A stretch of 64,000 nucleotides of DNA. Source: CAVZCK01 sp963773735 (GTDB lineage: Bacteria > Pseudomonadota > Alphaproteobacteria > Rhizobiales > Rhodomicrobiaceae). Below, in pieces: positions 1 to 9,839 of this stretch; position 1 is the stretch's first letter, and every line of letters begins with the position of its first letter. Below the pieces are notes generated by a model. It was not told the DNA's origin, did not search any database, and saw only the letters and a list, made by a program, of their open reading frames with translations. The DNA is taken from the NCBI GenBank assembly GCA_963773735.1, contig CAVZCK010000021.1, forward strand, positions 310,001 through 374,000, given 5' to 3'. The translations under genes and the position numbers were made by a program.

Positions 1-31
1 GCGGCGGCAGCTCGGCCAAGAGAGCGCTCCG

Positions 32-1075
32 TCAGCTTGCGCGGGGCGGCCCGGCGCTATCGTTTTCCGCCATGCGCGCCGCCAGCCTGAGAGCGGCGAT
101 GAGGCTGTCCGGCCGCGCCGTTCCGGTGCCGGCGATGTCGAAAGCGGTGCCATGATCGGGCGAGGTCCGGATAAAGGGCAGGCCGAGCGTGACGTTCACG
201 CCCTCATCGAAGGCGAGGGTTTTCAAAGGAATGAGCGCCTGGTCGTGATACATGGCGATTGCCGCATCATAGGCTTGGCGGGCGCGCTCGTGGAAGAGCG
301 TATCGGCCGGATAGGGTCCGCTCACGTTAAGACCCTGCTCGCGCAAGGCTGCGATCGCCGGCTCGATGATGGCACGCTCCTCGCCGCCCATCAGGCCGTT
401 TTCGCCCGCATGGGGGTTGAGCCCGGTCATCGCGAGGCGCGGGGCAGGGATGCCGAACCAGCGCCGCAGGCCGGCCTCGGTGACCTGTGCGGTCTCGATG
501 ATCCGTGCATTCGTCAGGGCCTTCGGCACGTCGGCGAGCGGAATATGGATGGTCACCGGCACGACGCGCAGACCGGCGCCGACGAGCATCATCACCGGTG
601 ATGCGTCGAGCCCATGCTCGCGGGCGAGCGCGCCGAGAAACTCCGTATGGCCGGGGTGAGGAAAGCCGGCAGCGGCCATCACATGCTTGGCGATCGGGTT
701 GGTGACGACGGCTGAAGCCGCTCCCTTTATGGCGAGGCCGACCGCCTGCTCGATCGAGGCCTTGACCGTTGGCGCCGCCGACGGCGCGGGCTTGCCGGCT
801 GCAACGGGATGGGGCAGGGGGACCGGCAGAACCGGCAGCGCCGAGGCGAAGGCCGCGCAGGCTTCATCGATGTCGGAAATAACGGCGAGATCGACGTCGA
901 GGGCGAGATCGCGGCTGAGCGCCTCAAGCTGCGCCGGGTCACCGAGAACGGCAAAAGGCGGGATCGCATCTGCCGACCGCCGCAGCCAGCTCATCAGCGT
1001 CAGCTCGGGTCCGATCCCGGCGGGATCGCCCATTGTCAGCGCAATCGGCTTCCGCCTGGCATCCGGCCCATTCAC
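32..1075 (-). CDS. pdxA: 4-hydroxythreonine-4-phosphate dehydrogenase PdxA
   Basis: PdxA oxidises 4-phosphohydroxy-L-threonine in the DXP-dependent pyridoxal phosphate pathway (cytoplasm). The 347-residue protein has the family opening TMGDPAGIGPE (about residues 14-24), the HTEFLG segment near 145, the metal-site motif MTGLNPHAGE (about 215) and the C-terminal TSPDHGTAFDIAG block. The start is a GTG three bases after the surA stop, so it is probably translated by coupling to surA; no ATG exists before the conserved N-terminus. It is the last gene of the lptF-lptG-lptD-surA-pdxA run that is complete in the window; in related genomes rsmA usually follows, and only 31 bases remain here. Length and motifs are normal, no frame problems. 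Confidence 0.95.
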   Translation of the reverse strand: MNGPDARRKPIALTMGDPAGIGPELTLMSWLRRSADAIPPFAVLGDPAQLEALSRDLALDVDLAVISDIDEACAAFASALPVLPVPLPHPVAAGKPAPSAAPTVKASIEQAVGLAIKGAASAVVTNPIAKHVMAAAGFPHPGHTEFLGALAREHGLDASPVMMLVGAGLRVVPVTIHIPLADVPKALTNARIIETAQVTEAGLRRWFGIPAPRLAMTGLNPHAGENGLMGGEERAIIEPAIAALREQGLNVSGPYPADTLFHERARQAYDAAIAMYHDQALIPLKTLAFDEGVNVTLGLPFIRTSPDHGTAFDIAGTGTARPDSLIAALRLAARMAENDSAGPPRAS

Positions 1076-1078
1076 CGC

Positions 1079-2254
1079 TCAGCCGTTTTTCGGATATTTA
1101 AGCAGGGCGCGGTCCTTCAGATCCTTCAGATGGCGACGAGAATAGAGCTGAAACTCTTCCTGGATCTGATCCTGCGCCTCGGCCTTCTGTTCGCCCTTCT
1201 GCGCGGCGACCGCGACCGTCTTGCTGCAGACCGCATAGCTCTCGATCGCGCCGCCCACGATGATCGGGGGCGTCATCTCTCCCGGCTTCGCCTTGGCCAG
1301 GGCGGCACGGACCTCACCGCGAAAGTCGTTGATGTCGACCTTCTTCATGCTTTGAACGGATGCACCGCTGAGCCCCTTGAGCTGGCCCCCGAGGTTCGCG
1401 CAGGACGAAAACTTCGTGCGAAGCTGGTCGGCTTCGACGAGCCGGCGGGCGACCACATTCTGATCCGCCTGGGCGGGCATGGCGAGCTTGACGATCTCGA
1501 CGTCGACTTTGGTTCCGCTGGCGTCCTCCAGCGCGGTCCTGTCGTTTACCGGAACAGCCGAGCGGACGCGGGAGCCATAAAGCCGGCGGATCAGCTCACG
1601 CCATGCCGCCTGCGCGCGGATCCGGTCTTTAAGCGTGGATGGGTCGATGCTCTGCTGCTGGAATTGGGCCAGAAACGCCTGAAGCGTGAGCTTGTGTGAG
1701 CCGCCCTCCGCCATCCGGGTCAAACTCTTGTTTACCTCGTCGTCGGTGATGGTGATCTTCTGTTCTTTGGCCGCTTGGAGCATCAGGCGTTCGTCGATGA
1801 GCTGGTCGATCGCCTCCTGGCGCACAGAGTTGCCGACGCTGGCAACGACATCTTTCTCGATCTCAGCGACGAACTTCTTTTGCAGCTCCTGAGCTTCGTC
1901 GCGAGATTGCGGCTGGTGCTTCGTCATATAGGCCTGGAAGGCCTTCTTGGTATCCTCGGACTGCAGGCGCGCGCGCATCTTGTCGCCAAGCCCCGAGGTG
2001 ACGGCGAGGAAACGCTGCCGCTGGGCGACATCATAGCTGGTGACGGGGTCGTCATTGACCATGACGACGACGCTCTGCGCGAAAGCGCCCGGCAGATAGG
2101 CCAGGAGGAAAAAGGCGGCAAAAAGCAAAGCTTCAGCCCACCAGGACGCTGCGCGTTCTTCAGTCTCAATGTCACGATCGATAAACCCGCCATGCTTTGA
2201 AAGCCAAGTCAAGACCGGGGCAAATGCAACCCGGCCTTTATCCATCAAGGTCAA
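1079..2254 (-). CDS. surA: SurA-type periplasmic chaperone / peptidyl-prolyl isomerase
   Basis: SurA escorts outer-membrane proteins such as LptD through the periplasm. The protein (391 aa from the first start) has a hydrophobic signal segment ending in GAFAQ at about residues 41-60, a SurA_N chaperone region (residues about 61-230, with NDDPVTSYDVAQRQRF) and one degenerate parvulin domain (about 240-370). Around 37 residues precede the signal peptide, which is unusual, so the true start may be internal and non-ATG; I see no convincing alternative. It lies between lptD and pdxA in the usual rhizobial order, which fits joint expression with its client LptD. The 90-base gap to lptD is the only sizeable spacer in this operon. 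Confidence 0.88.
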   Translation of the reverse strand: MTLMDKGRVAFAPVLTWLSKHGGFIDRDIETEERAASWWAEALLFAAFFLLAYLPGAFAQSVVVMVNDDPVTSYDVAQRQRFLAVTSGLGDKMRARLQSEDTKKAFQAYMTKHQPQSRDEAQELQKKFVAEIEKDVVASVGNSVRQEAIDQLIDERLMLQAAKEQKITITDDEVNKSLTRMAEGGSHKLTLQAFLAQFQQQSIDPSTLKDRIRAQAAWRELIRRLYGSRVRSAVPVNDRTALEDASGTKVDVEIVKLAMPAQADQNVVARRLVEADQLRTKFSSCANLGGQLKGLSGASVQSMKKVDINDFRGEVRAALAKAKPGEMTPPIIVGGAIESYAVCSKTVAVAAQKGEQKAEAQDQIQEEFQLYSRRHLKDLKDRALLKYPKNG

Positions 2255-2344
2255 GCTAGGCGGAATTCGTGGCGCTGTCTCAACCGCGCGTTAACTTTTA
2301 TTCCCAGCTTGCCGACAGATTTTGAGCGTAGGAACTCTACGCGG

Positions 2345-4702
2345 CTATTTGATGACCGGCAACTCCGAGGCTGTTCCGATCGAGTCTGTCCGGCTCGACG
2401 TGCCGCCAAGGGTCAGCAGGTCGTAACGCACGAGAACGGTCTGGCTCGGTTTAATGTCGCCGTCCGTGACATTGGTATCGATATAGCTGACCGAAAGCAT
2501 GAAGCATTCATCAGAATATTTGAGACCGATACTGTCGCGGATGATCTGGTCATCGTCGATATTGTAGCGCATATCGCCGAAAAGGGTCCAGCGATCGGCC
2601 AGCTTGATGGCCGCCACTCCCGCGACCTCCTGACGGTTCGTGTCAAAGCCTTGGCTCGGATCGGCCTTGGCGTTGACATAGTTAGCCGAACCCATAAACG
2701 GACCGTAGGCTGCGGTCATCCCCAGATCATGACGCTTGACCTCCAAGTCATGCTCATCCATGCGAACCTGAGAAACGAGCTGCAGATTGTTCGAGAGATC
2801 AAGGTAGGCACCGGCGACATAGTCGGACTTCGAATTCGACAGGCCGCTGCCTTCGCCGAAGGGATTTTCGCCGGCGAGCTGATAGCTCTGGCCGGCTACG
2901 AAACGCGCGTTCCAGCCGCGATTCGCCTCAATACTATATTGAAGGCCGACATTCGCGCGTGTTCCCGTCTCGATGCGGTCATAGCCGGAGAATTTGTCGA
3001 TATCGAAAAGCAGCGTATCGTCGAAGACGAGGCTTCGGGCGTCCTCGTTGGGAATGTCACCCTGATCCTTAATGCTCGGACGCGCGATAATCTGCGCAAT
3101 CGGCTCGATGACATGCGTGGCGTCTTCCGTATGCTTGACGAACGGATAGCGATATTCAAGGCCGGCAAGAGCCGAGCCGCGGAATGCCGTTGTCGCTTCT
3201 TCAGCCACAGGTGACGAAATCGGATCGTTGAAACTCGTCGTATGATAAACATCTGCGCGAGCCTGGGCGAACGGCGTGACGATCTCGCCGATCGAGTCGG
3301 TGAAGCTGCGCCGCCATTTAGCCTGATTGACGATGCGGTTGACGTCGGCACCATTATCACGCGACAGGCTGAGCACGCTCGTGTCGAAGCTCAATTCGCC
3401 GCCGATAACCGGATGGTCAAAGATGTAGTTATAGTCGATCGCGGGGTGGACGTCCGAGTTCGCCTGGCTGGTGTCAGTGGCGGTCAAGCCGCCGAAATGA
3501 TAGAGATTGGCCGAGAAATAATTCCGGTCGCTTTGCCCGACCAAATAGATCGTCGAAATGCGGTCTGTGGCGTAGATATCGTCGAGCTTATAAAAGCGGC
3601 GGAAGGTGTCATCGCTTTCAGCGGTGATATCCCAGCCCCATTTCCACCAGGAGCCAAGATTGAATTCGCCCTGAGTCTGAACACTGCCGCGGAACTTGCT
3701 GCTCTCGCCCGCAGGGGGACTATCGTCATAGACGCCCGCAGCATCGATACGGTAACTGCCGGTCGAAAGGCGCTGGCGCCATTCGGATTCAAGCAGGAAC
3801 CCGGCATTCGTGGTGACCACGGGTTTGACGGTCAGATCGGCGCTCGGCGAGAGGGAGTAGTAATAGGGCACGCCGACGGTGAAGCCGAGATCGTTGGAAT
3901 TGCCGAATTCCGGTGCCAGAAAACCGGAGCGGCGCTTCACGGTCGGGTCGGGATAGTAGAAATAGGGCAGCCAGATGAGCGGAACGCCGAATGCTTCGAA
4001 GACGCCGTCCTCGAAATAGACGTTGCCCTCATCCTTCTTGTCGATGATGCGGTTTGCCTTGATGCGCCAGATCGGTGGTGCATCGGGATCGTCCGCGCAC
4101 GGCCGGCAAGGCGTGAACACGCCATGCTCGAACACCGTGGTGTTGCCGTCCTTGCGATAGGCGCTCTCGGCGGCGATGCGGGCCTTTTCTTTGGTGACCG
4201 ATTGGAACGAGCGGATGAAGCCGTCCCTGAAATCGTCGGTCAGCGTGATCCGGTCGGCGTTGATCAGTGCGCCGTCCGGCTCCTTGATGCGAACATTGCC
4301 GACAGCATTGAGGGTCTTGGCGCGCTGATCGTAGATCAGGCTGTCGGCAAGCAGGGCGTAGTTCTTGTAATAGACCTCGACATTGCCTTTGGCGATGATC
4401 CGGTCGTTCGTCTTGTCGTAGACGAGTTCGTCGGCCTGCAGCAATAGCGGAAGATTGGTCTCGTTCTTGGTGGTCTGCGGGGATTTCAACAAATCTTTGG
4501 TGTTCTGCTGGGCGGATTTGAGCAAATCGCTTTTTGCCGCTTCTGCCGGCGCGGCGGAAAGCAACGCTCCCGCAAGCGCGATCACCGCGAATGCGAGGAT
4601 CGACGGAGGTCTGCCCAGAGGTCGAAGCGCGAGCGCGAGGCGCGACGTCATCGCCGCGACCCCATAAGGCTTGCGTCCCCCATGCAAAGCCTCAAACCCC
4701 AT
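2345..4702 (-). CDS. lptD: LPS-assembly protein LptD
   Basis: LptD is the outer-membrane beta-barrel that inserts lipopolysaccharide into the outer leaflet. The 785-residue product has a signal peptide (hydrophobic stretch SILAFAVIALAGALLSAAP, about residues 34-52, cleavage near AEAA), an OstA/LptA-like beta-jellyroll (about 85-200, starting LLLQADELVYDKTNDRI) and a long C-terminal barrel rich in alternating aromatic strands. The ATG at 4702 lies three bases after the lptG stop, suggesting translational coupling; a second ATG at 4651 (18th codon) gives a more typical signal-peptide length. Neighbours lptG, lptF and surA all serve the same export route. Frame intact throughout. Confidence 0.95.
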   Translation of the reverse strand: MGFEALHGGRKPYGVAAMTSRLALALRPLGRPPSILAFAVIALAGALLSAAPAEAAKSDLLKSAQQNTKDLLKSPQTTKNETNLPLLLQADELVYDKTNDRIIAKGNVEVYYKNYALLADSLIYDQRAKTLNAVGNVRIKEPDGALINADRITLTDDFRDGFIRSFQSVTKEKARIAAESAYRKDGNTTVFEHGVFTPCRPCADDPDAPPIWRIKANRIIDKKDEGNVYFEDGVFEAFGVPLIWLPYFYYPDPTVKRRSGFLAPEFGNSNDLGFTVGVPYYYSLSPSADLTVKPVVTTNAGFLLESEWRQRLSTGSYRIDAAGVYDDSPPAGESSKFRGSVQTQGEFNLGSWWKWGWDITAESDDTFRRFYKLDDIYATDRISTIYLVGQSDRNYFSANLYHFGGLTATDTSQANSDVHPAIDYNYIFDHPVIGGELSFDTSVLSLSRDNGADVNRIVNQAKWRRSFTDSIGEIVTPFAQARADVYHTTSFNDPISSPVAEEATTAFRGSALAGLEYRYPFVKHTEDATHVIEPIAQIIARPSIKDQGDIPNEDARSLVFDDTLLFDIDKFSGYDRIETGTRANVGLQYSIEANRGWNARFVAGQSYQLAGENPFGEGSGLSNSKSDYVAGAYLDLSNNLQLVSQVRMDEHDLEVKRHDLGMTAAYGPFMGSANYVNAKADPSQGFDTNRQEVAGVAAIKLADRWTLFGDMRYNIDDDQIIRDSIGLKYSDECFMLSVSYIDTNVTDGDIKPSQTVLVRYDLLTLGGTSSRTDSIGTASELPVIK

Positions 4703-4705
4703 GCG

Positions 4706-5797
4706 TCAGCCATCCTCCTGATGCAGCAGGACCGTCAATGCCAATAAACTGCTTATGGCAATCGGCGCCCAAGCCGCAACCCCCGTTGATATGTAGCCGG
4801 ACATGCCCAATTTGCGCGACAGCTCGACGAGGATGAAGAAGCCGAAACCACCGCTCAACCCGGCGATCACCATAGTCTGTATCTTACCGAAACGGAAGGG
4901 TTTGAGGGCACAGGTTGCGGCCAGAAGCACCATTGCGACCATCAAAAGCGGGCGCGCCAAAAGCTGCTGATAATGAAGATTATAAGCGGTCGTGTTAAAT
5001 CCCGCTTTCTCCGCAAAGGCAATAAACTTGGGAAGCTCCCAAAAGGAGACGCTTTCGACCGTATCGACACTCTCGGATACTTGGTCGGCATTCAAATATG
5101 TACTTACCAGATACTTTTTATAGAACCGCGGAAGATTTCCTGAACTGGAAACATGAGCATTCTCCAGCTCCCAATAACCCCGCCGCAAAACCGCCTTATC
5201 TGCTTCGATTCTCTCAATAAATTTTTTGTTGGGATCAAATTGCAACAGCATCAGCCCGGCCAGGGTCGTTCCCCGATTTGCACTTGCCCGGGCGTAGATG
5301 ATCGACTGGCCGTCAGGGCCGTCCTGCTGGATCCAGCTCGCCGTGTCACTTTCCTTCCGGCCACCGCCCTGCGAGGCGATCGTTTCGGCAAACATGGCCT
5401 CCGACGCGGTCTTCGCCTCCGCGGCAAGCGGGTTGTAAACCGTGGTGGCAAAAATCCCGATCAGCAGGCCGACGACAAGTGCAGGCTGCAGAAACTGCCA
5501 GATCGAAACGCCCGAGGCCCGGACGATCACCAGCTCCGAACTCCGGCTCAGCATCAGGAATGCGCTGATCGAGCCGATCAGCACGGCAAAGGGCAGGATC
5601 AGCTCGGCGAAGGTCGGCAGGCGCAGGAGGGTCAGGAAGACGATTTGCCATGCCGAAACATCGGCTTTGGCTGCTTCGCGCATCATTTCGACGAAATCGA
5701 TGAAGAAGACGAGCATGACGCACACGCCATAAACGACGAGGATCATGAAAAAGACCCGCGCGGCAAAGTAACGCCCTAAAGTATTGATCACGCTCAT
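4706..5797 (-). CDS. lptG: LPS export ABC transporter permease LptG
   Basis: One of the two inner-membrane permease subunits of the LptB2FG transporter that extracts LPS from the inner membrane. Predicted membrane segments lie at the N-terminus (FFMILVVYGVCVMLVFFIDF), around residues 60-120, and three at the C-terminus (LLMVAMVLLAATCALKPF onward), with a periplasmic jellyroll between them, the standard LptF/LptG layout. I place the start at the ATG MSVINTLGRYFAARVF, eight codons inside a longer TTG-started frame, because LptG proteins begin with this amphipathic helix. It follows lptF by 25 bases and ends three bases before lptD. Confidence 0.93.
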   Translation of the reverse strand: MSVINTLGRYFAARVFFMILVVYGVCVMLVFFIDFVEMMREAAKADVSAWQIVFLTLLRLPTFAELILPFAVLIGSISAFLMLSRSSELVIVRASGVSIWQFLQPALVVGLLIGIFATTVYNPLAAEAKTASEAMFAETIASQGGGRKESDTASWIQQDGPDGQSIIYARASANRGTTLAGLMLLQFDPNKKFIERIEADKAVLRRGYWELENAHVSSSGNLPRFYKKYLVSTYLNADQVSESVDTVESVSFWELPKFIAFAEKAGFNTTAYNLHYQQLLARPLLMVAMVLLAATCALKPFRFGKIQTMVIAGLSGGFGFFILVELSRKLGMSGYISTGVAAWAPIAISSLLALTVLLHQEDG

Positions 5798-5822
5798 CAA
5801 GAACTCGTATCCCGGCACCAAA

Positions 5823-6977
5823 TTAGCCGGTCTGCAGGGCCGATTTACGGCGCAACAATGTCTTCAGCGAGACGGACGGCAGTGAAGGCGGCCGGATCTC
5901 GAATTGGATCATGGCCAGAGCTATCACGATTCCCGCGATCGGAATGCCCCATACGAGCGCAAGGCCGATACCCTTTTTCGCCGCGAGATTGACGCCCGCG
6001 AGCCCGACGATGCGCAGGACCGTGGCGAGGGCGAAGGCGCCGAACACGCTCTGAGCGCGGCTGTCGCGGGTCGTCCGCGGATAGCCGAGATAGACGCCGA
6101 CGATGAGCACGAACAGAATCGGATAAAGCGGATTGGACAGCCGGTCGTGCAGCTCGGAGCGGAACTTGCCCGGCTGGCTCTTGTAGAACGAATCCGCGGG
6201 ATCGGGATTGATGAGCTCGCCGATGAAACGCTCCCGCGGCTTGTAGTCCTTCGGCCCTTCCTTGGGACCGAACTGGCTGAGGTCGAAAATATAGCTGTCG
6301 AAGATGATGATCTGCACGTTCGGGGATTCGCCGTTCTGGCGCTGCACATGCCCGTTCTTCATGATCAGCAAAGCGCGGTCGTCACTCTGTTTGACGATAT
6401 GACCTTCTTCCGCGAGATAGGTCATGATCTGGGTGGGATCGCGCTCGTCATGGATCATCAGGCCGAGCAATGTGCCGTCGGCCGCCCGCTCCGTAATGTG
6501 AACGGTAAGCCCTTGTTCAGGCGTGGAAAATTTTCCCGGCTGAAGCACCTGCGAGATAAGGTCGGTGCGGACTTTGATCGCATAATCGCGCAGAGTGCGC
6601 ATGGTCTGCGGCGTCAGATAGGCATTGCAGAACATCACGAAGGCGGCGACGATCAGCGCCAGGATGAAACAAGGCTTCATCACGCGCCAGATCCTCGAGC
6701 CGCAGGCGGAAAGCACAATCAGCTCGCTGTCGCCGCTCAGCCGGTTCAGCGAATAGAGCGTCGATATCAGCAGTGCAACCGGCGCGACGATGGCGATCAT
6801 ATTGGGCATGGCGAGCATTGTGATCGTGAGAAAGATCACGAAGCTCTGACCCTGATTGGTGACGAGCGAAACCTCGCGGAGCGCCGTCGTCATCCAGACG
6901 ATCAGCGTCAGCGTAATAAGGATCATCACCAGCGACCCGGCCGTCTGGCGAAAGATGTAGCGGCCGATGATGTCCAT
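5823..6977 (-). CDS. lptF: LPS export ABC transporter permease LptF
   Basis: Partner permease of LptG in the LptB2FG LPS extractor. Begins MDIIGRYIFRQTAGS, the conserved interfacial helix, followed by membrane segments at about residues 15-35, 50-75 and 95-120, a periplasmic beta-jellyroll (about 130-260) and three C-terminal membrane segments. I chose the ATG at 6977 over a GTG 14 codons upstream because the extra residues are basic and not conserved in the family. First gene of the minus-strand operon; the 244 bases to pepA on the other strand must hold both promoters, but I cannot identify -35/-10 boxes with confidence. Confidence 0.93.
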   Translation of the reverse strand: MDIIGRYIFRQTAGSLVMILITLTLIVWMTTALREVSLVTNQGQSFVIFLTITMLAMPNMIAIVAPVALLISTLYSLNRLSGDSELIVLSACGSRIWRVMKPCFILALIVAAFVMFCNAYLTPQTMRTLRDYAIKVRTDLISQVLQPGKFSTPEQGLTVHITERAADGTLLGLMIHDERDPTQIMTYLAEEGHIVKQSDDRALLIMKNGHVQRQNGESPNVQIIIFDSYIFDLSQFGPKEGPKDYKPRERFIGELINPDPADSFYKSQPGKFRSELHDRLSNPLYPILFVLIVGVYLGYPRTTRDSRAQSVFGAFALATVLRIVGLAGVNLAAKKGIGLALVWGIPIAGIVIALAMIQFEIRPPSLPSVSLKTLLRRKSALQTG

Positions 6978-7221
6978 ACGCTGAGGTCGCCGGGCTTGGG
7001 CGCCGTTCGGGCGGCGCACTTCTCGGTCTCACGGTAAAATGGCGGATTTTCGACTATGCTTGGCTGAACGTTGCATTGCAGGCTGGCTCGTGTAAAGTCA
7101 AGCGGCTAGCCACGCTCGCGTTTCAACTCATAGCGCAATCCACAGTTCTGCGCGCCCGACAAGCGGATCGCGGCGTCGCGAAGTGTGGTCGGTATTCCAC
7201 GACAACGGTTTTCAAACAACG

Positions 7222-8745
7222 ATGAGCAAGAGCATAGATATCTCATTCGGCCCGCTGGGCGACCTGAAGGGCAGGATCGGTGTCGCCTTTAGCGAGACGA
7301 ACGGCGCTTTTTCGCCCAGTTTGAAGGCCCTCGACGCGCGTGCGGGCGGGCTCGTCTCGCGCGCCGCCAGCATCACCAAATTCAATGGCGGCAAGAAAGC
7401 CTCACTCGATTTGATCGCCCCCGCGGGCCTCGATCTGGACCGGCTGATCGTCCTCGGTCTTGGATCCGTGGCCAAGTTTTCGGAGCCGGACTGGCTTGCG
7501 CTCGGCGGGCGGATCAGGGCCCGGCTTGCGGCGGGGCGCGCCCAGTCGGCGGAGCTGATTCTGGAGGCGGGCGAGGGCACGGCGGTGTCCGGGCGTCAGG
7601 CCGCTCTCGTTGCGCTGGGCGCCGTGCTGCGCGGCTATGAATTCAAGAAATACAAGAAGAAAAAGAAAGAAAACGAAGAAGATGATGAGGATTCCAATAA
7701 TATTTCCTCATTGCGGATCCTGTGCGCCGAACATCAGGCCGCCTCATCCATCTTCGAGGCTCTAAGCCCCGTCGCTAACGGTATCACGCTCGCCCGCGAC
7801 CTCGTAAACGAGCCGCCGAACGTGCTCTCGCCGGAGGAATTCGCCTCGCGCGTCGCGGCGCTGGCCGAGACGGGCCTCAATGTCGAAGTCCTCGACGAAG
7901 ACCGGCTCGCCTCCATCGGCATGAACGCGCTGCTCGCCGTAGGGCAGGGGAGCGCCCGGCCGAGCAGCGTTGCCATCATGCGCTGGAGCGGAGCCCCTCA
8001 GCGGGACACCAAGCCTATCGTCTTCGCCGGCAAGGGCGTCTGCTTCGATACCGGCGGCATCTCCATCAAGCCTGCGGCAGGCATGGAGGACATGAAGGGC
8101 GATATGGGCGGCGCTGCGGCCGTCACCGGCGCGATGCTGGCCCTGGCCATGCGCAAGGCGCCGGTGAACGCCGTCGGCATCATCGGCCTGACGGAGAATA
8201 TGCCGAGCGGCACCGCGCAGCGTCCCGGCGACATTGTCACCTCGCTCTCGGGCCAGACCATCGAGGTCATCAACACCGATGCCGAAGGCCGGCTCGTGCT
8301 CGCCGATATCATGTGGTATGCGCAGCAGGAGTTCGAGCCGCGCGCCATCATCACCCTGGCGACGCTGACCGGCGCGATCATCGTCTCGCTCGGCAAGGAA
8401 CATGCCGGGCTGTTCGCCAACGACGACACGCTCGCCGACCAGCTTACCGTCGCCGGGCGCGAGTCCGGGGAAAAGGTCTGGCGGCTTCCGCTCGACGCCA
8501 AATATGACAAGCTCATCAATTCGAAGGTCGCCGATATGAAGAATATCGGCGGGCGCGATGCCGGGTCGATCACGGCGGCGCAATTCCTGCAGCGTTTCGT
8601 CAAGCCGGGCGTCGCCTGGGCGCATCTCGACATCGCCGGGATGGCCATGGCTTCGCCGCCGACGGATATCAATCCGAGCTGGGGCTCCGGCTATGGTGTG
8701 CTCTTGCTCGACCGGCTGGTGAGCAAATTCTACGAAAACGCGTAA
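7222..8745 (+). CDS. pepA: Leucyl aminopeptidase (M17 family)
   Basis: Cytosolic di-zinc/manganese aminopeptidase that removes N-terminal residues from peptides. The catalytic C-terminal domain is complete: GKGVCFDTGGISIKPA, MKGDMGGAAAV and the signature NTDAEGRLVLADIM (metal ligands and bicarbonate-site Arg). Start set at the ATG of MSKSIDISFGPL; an earlier in-frame start adds 13 non-conserved residues. Length 507 aa is normal. Odd point: residues about 143-165 form a run of Lys/Glu/Asp encoded by an A-rich stretch (7645-7705) unlike the GC-rich surroundings, at the hinge between the N-terminal and catalytic domains. Divergent from the lpt operon, an arrangement common in Hyphomicrobiales. 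Confidence 0.95.
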   Translation: MSKSIDISFGPLGDLKGRIGVAFSETNGAFSPSLKALDARAGGLVSRAASITKFNGGKKASLDLIAPAGLDLDRLIVLGLGSVAKFSEPDWLALGGRIRARLAAGRAQSAELILEAGEGTAVSGRQAALVALGAVLRGYEFKKYKKKKKENEEDDEDSNNISSLRILCAEHQAASSIFEALSPVANGITLARDLVNEPPNVLSPEEFASRVAALAETGLNVEVLDEDRLASIGMNALLAVGQGSARPSSVAIMRWSGAPQRDTKPIVFAGKGVCFDTGGISIKPAAGMEDMKGDMGGAAAVTGAMLALAMRKAPVNAVGIIGLTENMPSGTAQRPGDIVTSLSGQTIEVINTDAEGRLVLADIMWYAQQEFEPRAIITLATLTGAIIVSLGKEHAGLFANDDTLADQLTVAGRESGEKVWRLPLDAKYDKLINSKVADMKNIGGRDAGSITAAQFLQRFVKPGVAWAHLDIAGMAMASPPTDINPSWGSGYGVLLLDRLVSKFYENA

Positions 8746-9026
8746 ATGCGCCCTGTTTTCAGATATTTTCCATAATATGTCTTATGCGAATCAGCATTAA
8801 CCTTGTGTCAAGCATAAAATTTGGACAAATGGCCGCCGGCACGCCGAAGACGGCGGGCCGCCTGATCCGCATTCCACCTCATCGCGACTGCTGAACCGTT
8901 GAGCGACCAGCCAATCCATAAAGCCACGATGCGCGCGCCGGAGGACGAGGAGCAAGAACCACCTCGCCCTTCAGCGCCGCCGATGCGATCGAGCGCCTGA
9001 ACGCGCGAGCCGCGGAGCCCGCGCGC

Positions 9027-9839
9027 ATGCCGATCGGCGATCTCCTGGCATTGATGGCGGTGCTGCGCGATCCGGAAAACGGCTGCCCCTGGGACAAGGA
9101 GCAGGATTTTGCGACGATCGCGCCCTATACGATCGAGGAGGCCTATGAGGTGGCCGATGCGATCGCGCGGGGCGATTTGGGCGATCTCAAGGACGAACTC
9201 GGCGACCTCCTGCTCCAGGTCGTCTATCACGCGCAAATGGCCAAGGAGGACGGCGCCTTCGACTTTGCCGATGTCGCCGACGTGATCACCCGCAAGATGC
9301 TCCGGCGTCATCCGCATGTGTTCGGCGATGCCGAGCTTCGCGCCAGTGTCGAAATGCGCGGCCTCTGGGACCGCCTCAAAACCGAGGAAGCGGAGGCAAA
9401 GCGCGCGGACGCGGACGGTGCGTCGCCCGAGCGGCCAGGCGTCCTTGATAACGTGCCGGTCGCCCTCCCCGCCTTGACACGCTCGGTGAAACTGCAAAGA
9501 CAAGCGGCGAAAGTCGGCTTCGATTGGGCGGAAGCAGAGCCGATTTTTGCCAAGCTCAAGGAAGAGCTGGCCGAGTTCGAGGCGGAGATGCGCGACGGCC
9601 GGCACGAGGCGATGGAAGAGGAGTACGGCGACATGCTCTTCGTGCTCGCCAATCTGGCAAGACACCTCGCCATCGATCCCGAAAAAGCGCTGCGCGGCGC
9701 CAATGCGAAGTTCGAGCGCCGCTTCCGGCATATTGAGCGGCGCCTCAAGGAGCAAGGCCGGGAGCCCGGCTCGGCCACGCTTGAGGAGATGGACGCCTAT
9801 TGGAATGAGGCCAAGCTCTTGGAAAAGAGCAAGGATTGA
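9027..9839 (+). CDS. mazG: Nucleoside triphosphate pyrophosphohydrolase MazG
   Basis: Hydrolyses (d)NTPs to monophosphates and pyrophosphate, cleaning the nucleotide pool. Two tandem MazG folds: the first carries GCPWDKEQDF and the EEAYEVADA ... DELGDLLLQV metal-binding helices (residues 16-70), the second KEELAEFEAEM ... EEYGDMLFVLANL (about 175-215). 270 aa, as expected. The ATG used is the only usual start codon in the frame after an upstream stop at 8919; the frame stays open before it without ATG, GTG or TTG. Lies in the conserved neighbourhood of hflX and hfq. The 281 bases between pepA and this gene contain nothing I recognise. Confidence 0.93.
   Translation: MPIGDLLALMAVLRDPENGCPWDKEQDFATIAPYTIEEAYEVADAIARGDLGDLKDELGDLLLQVVYHAQMAKEDGAFDFADVADVITRKMLRRHPHVFGDAELRASVEMRGLWDRLKTEEAEAKRADADGASPERPGVLDNVPVALPALTRSVKLQRQAAKVGFDWAEAEPIFAKLKEELAEFEAEMRDGRHEAMEEEYGDMLFVLANLARHLAIDPEKALRGANAKFERRFRHIERRLKEQGREPGSATLEEMDAYWNEAKLLEKSKD

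Noticed and set aside
1..31. Possible start of rsmA downstream of pdxA
   Set aside because: Expected from gene order in relatives, but 31 bases contain no minus-strand start codon or recognisable sequence.
8808..9755. 315-codon open frame on the minus strand opposite mazG
   Set aside because: It lies opposite MazG, which has clear family motifs; the antisense product is Arg/His/Gly-rich and typical of GC-rich shadow frames.
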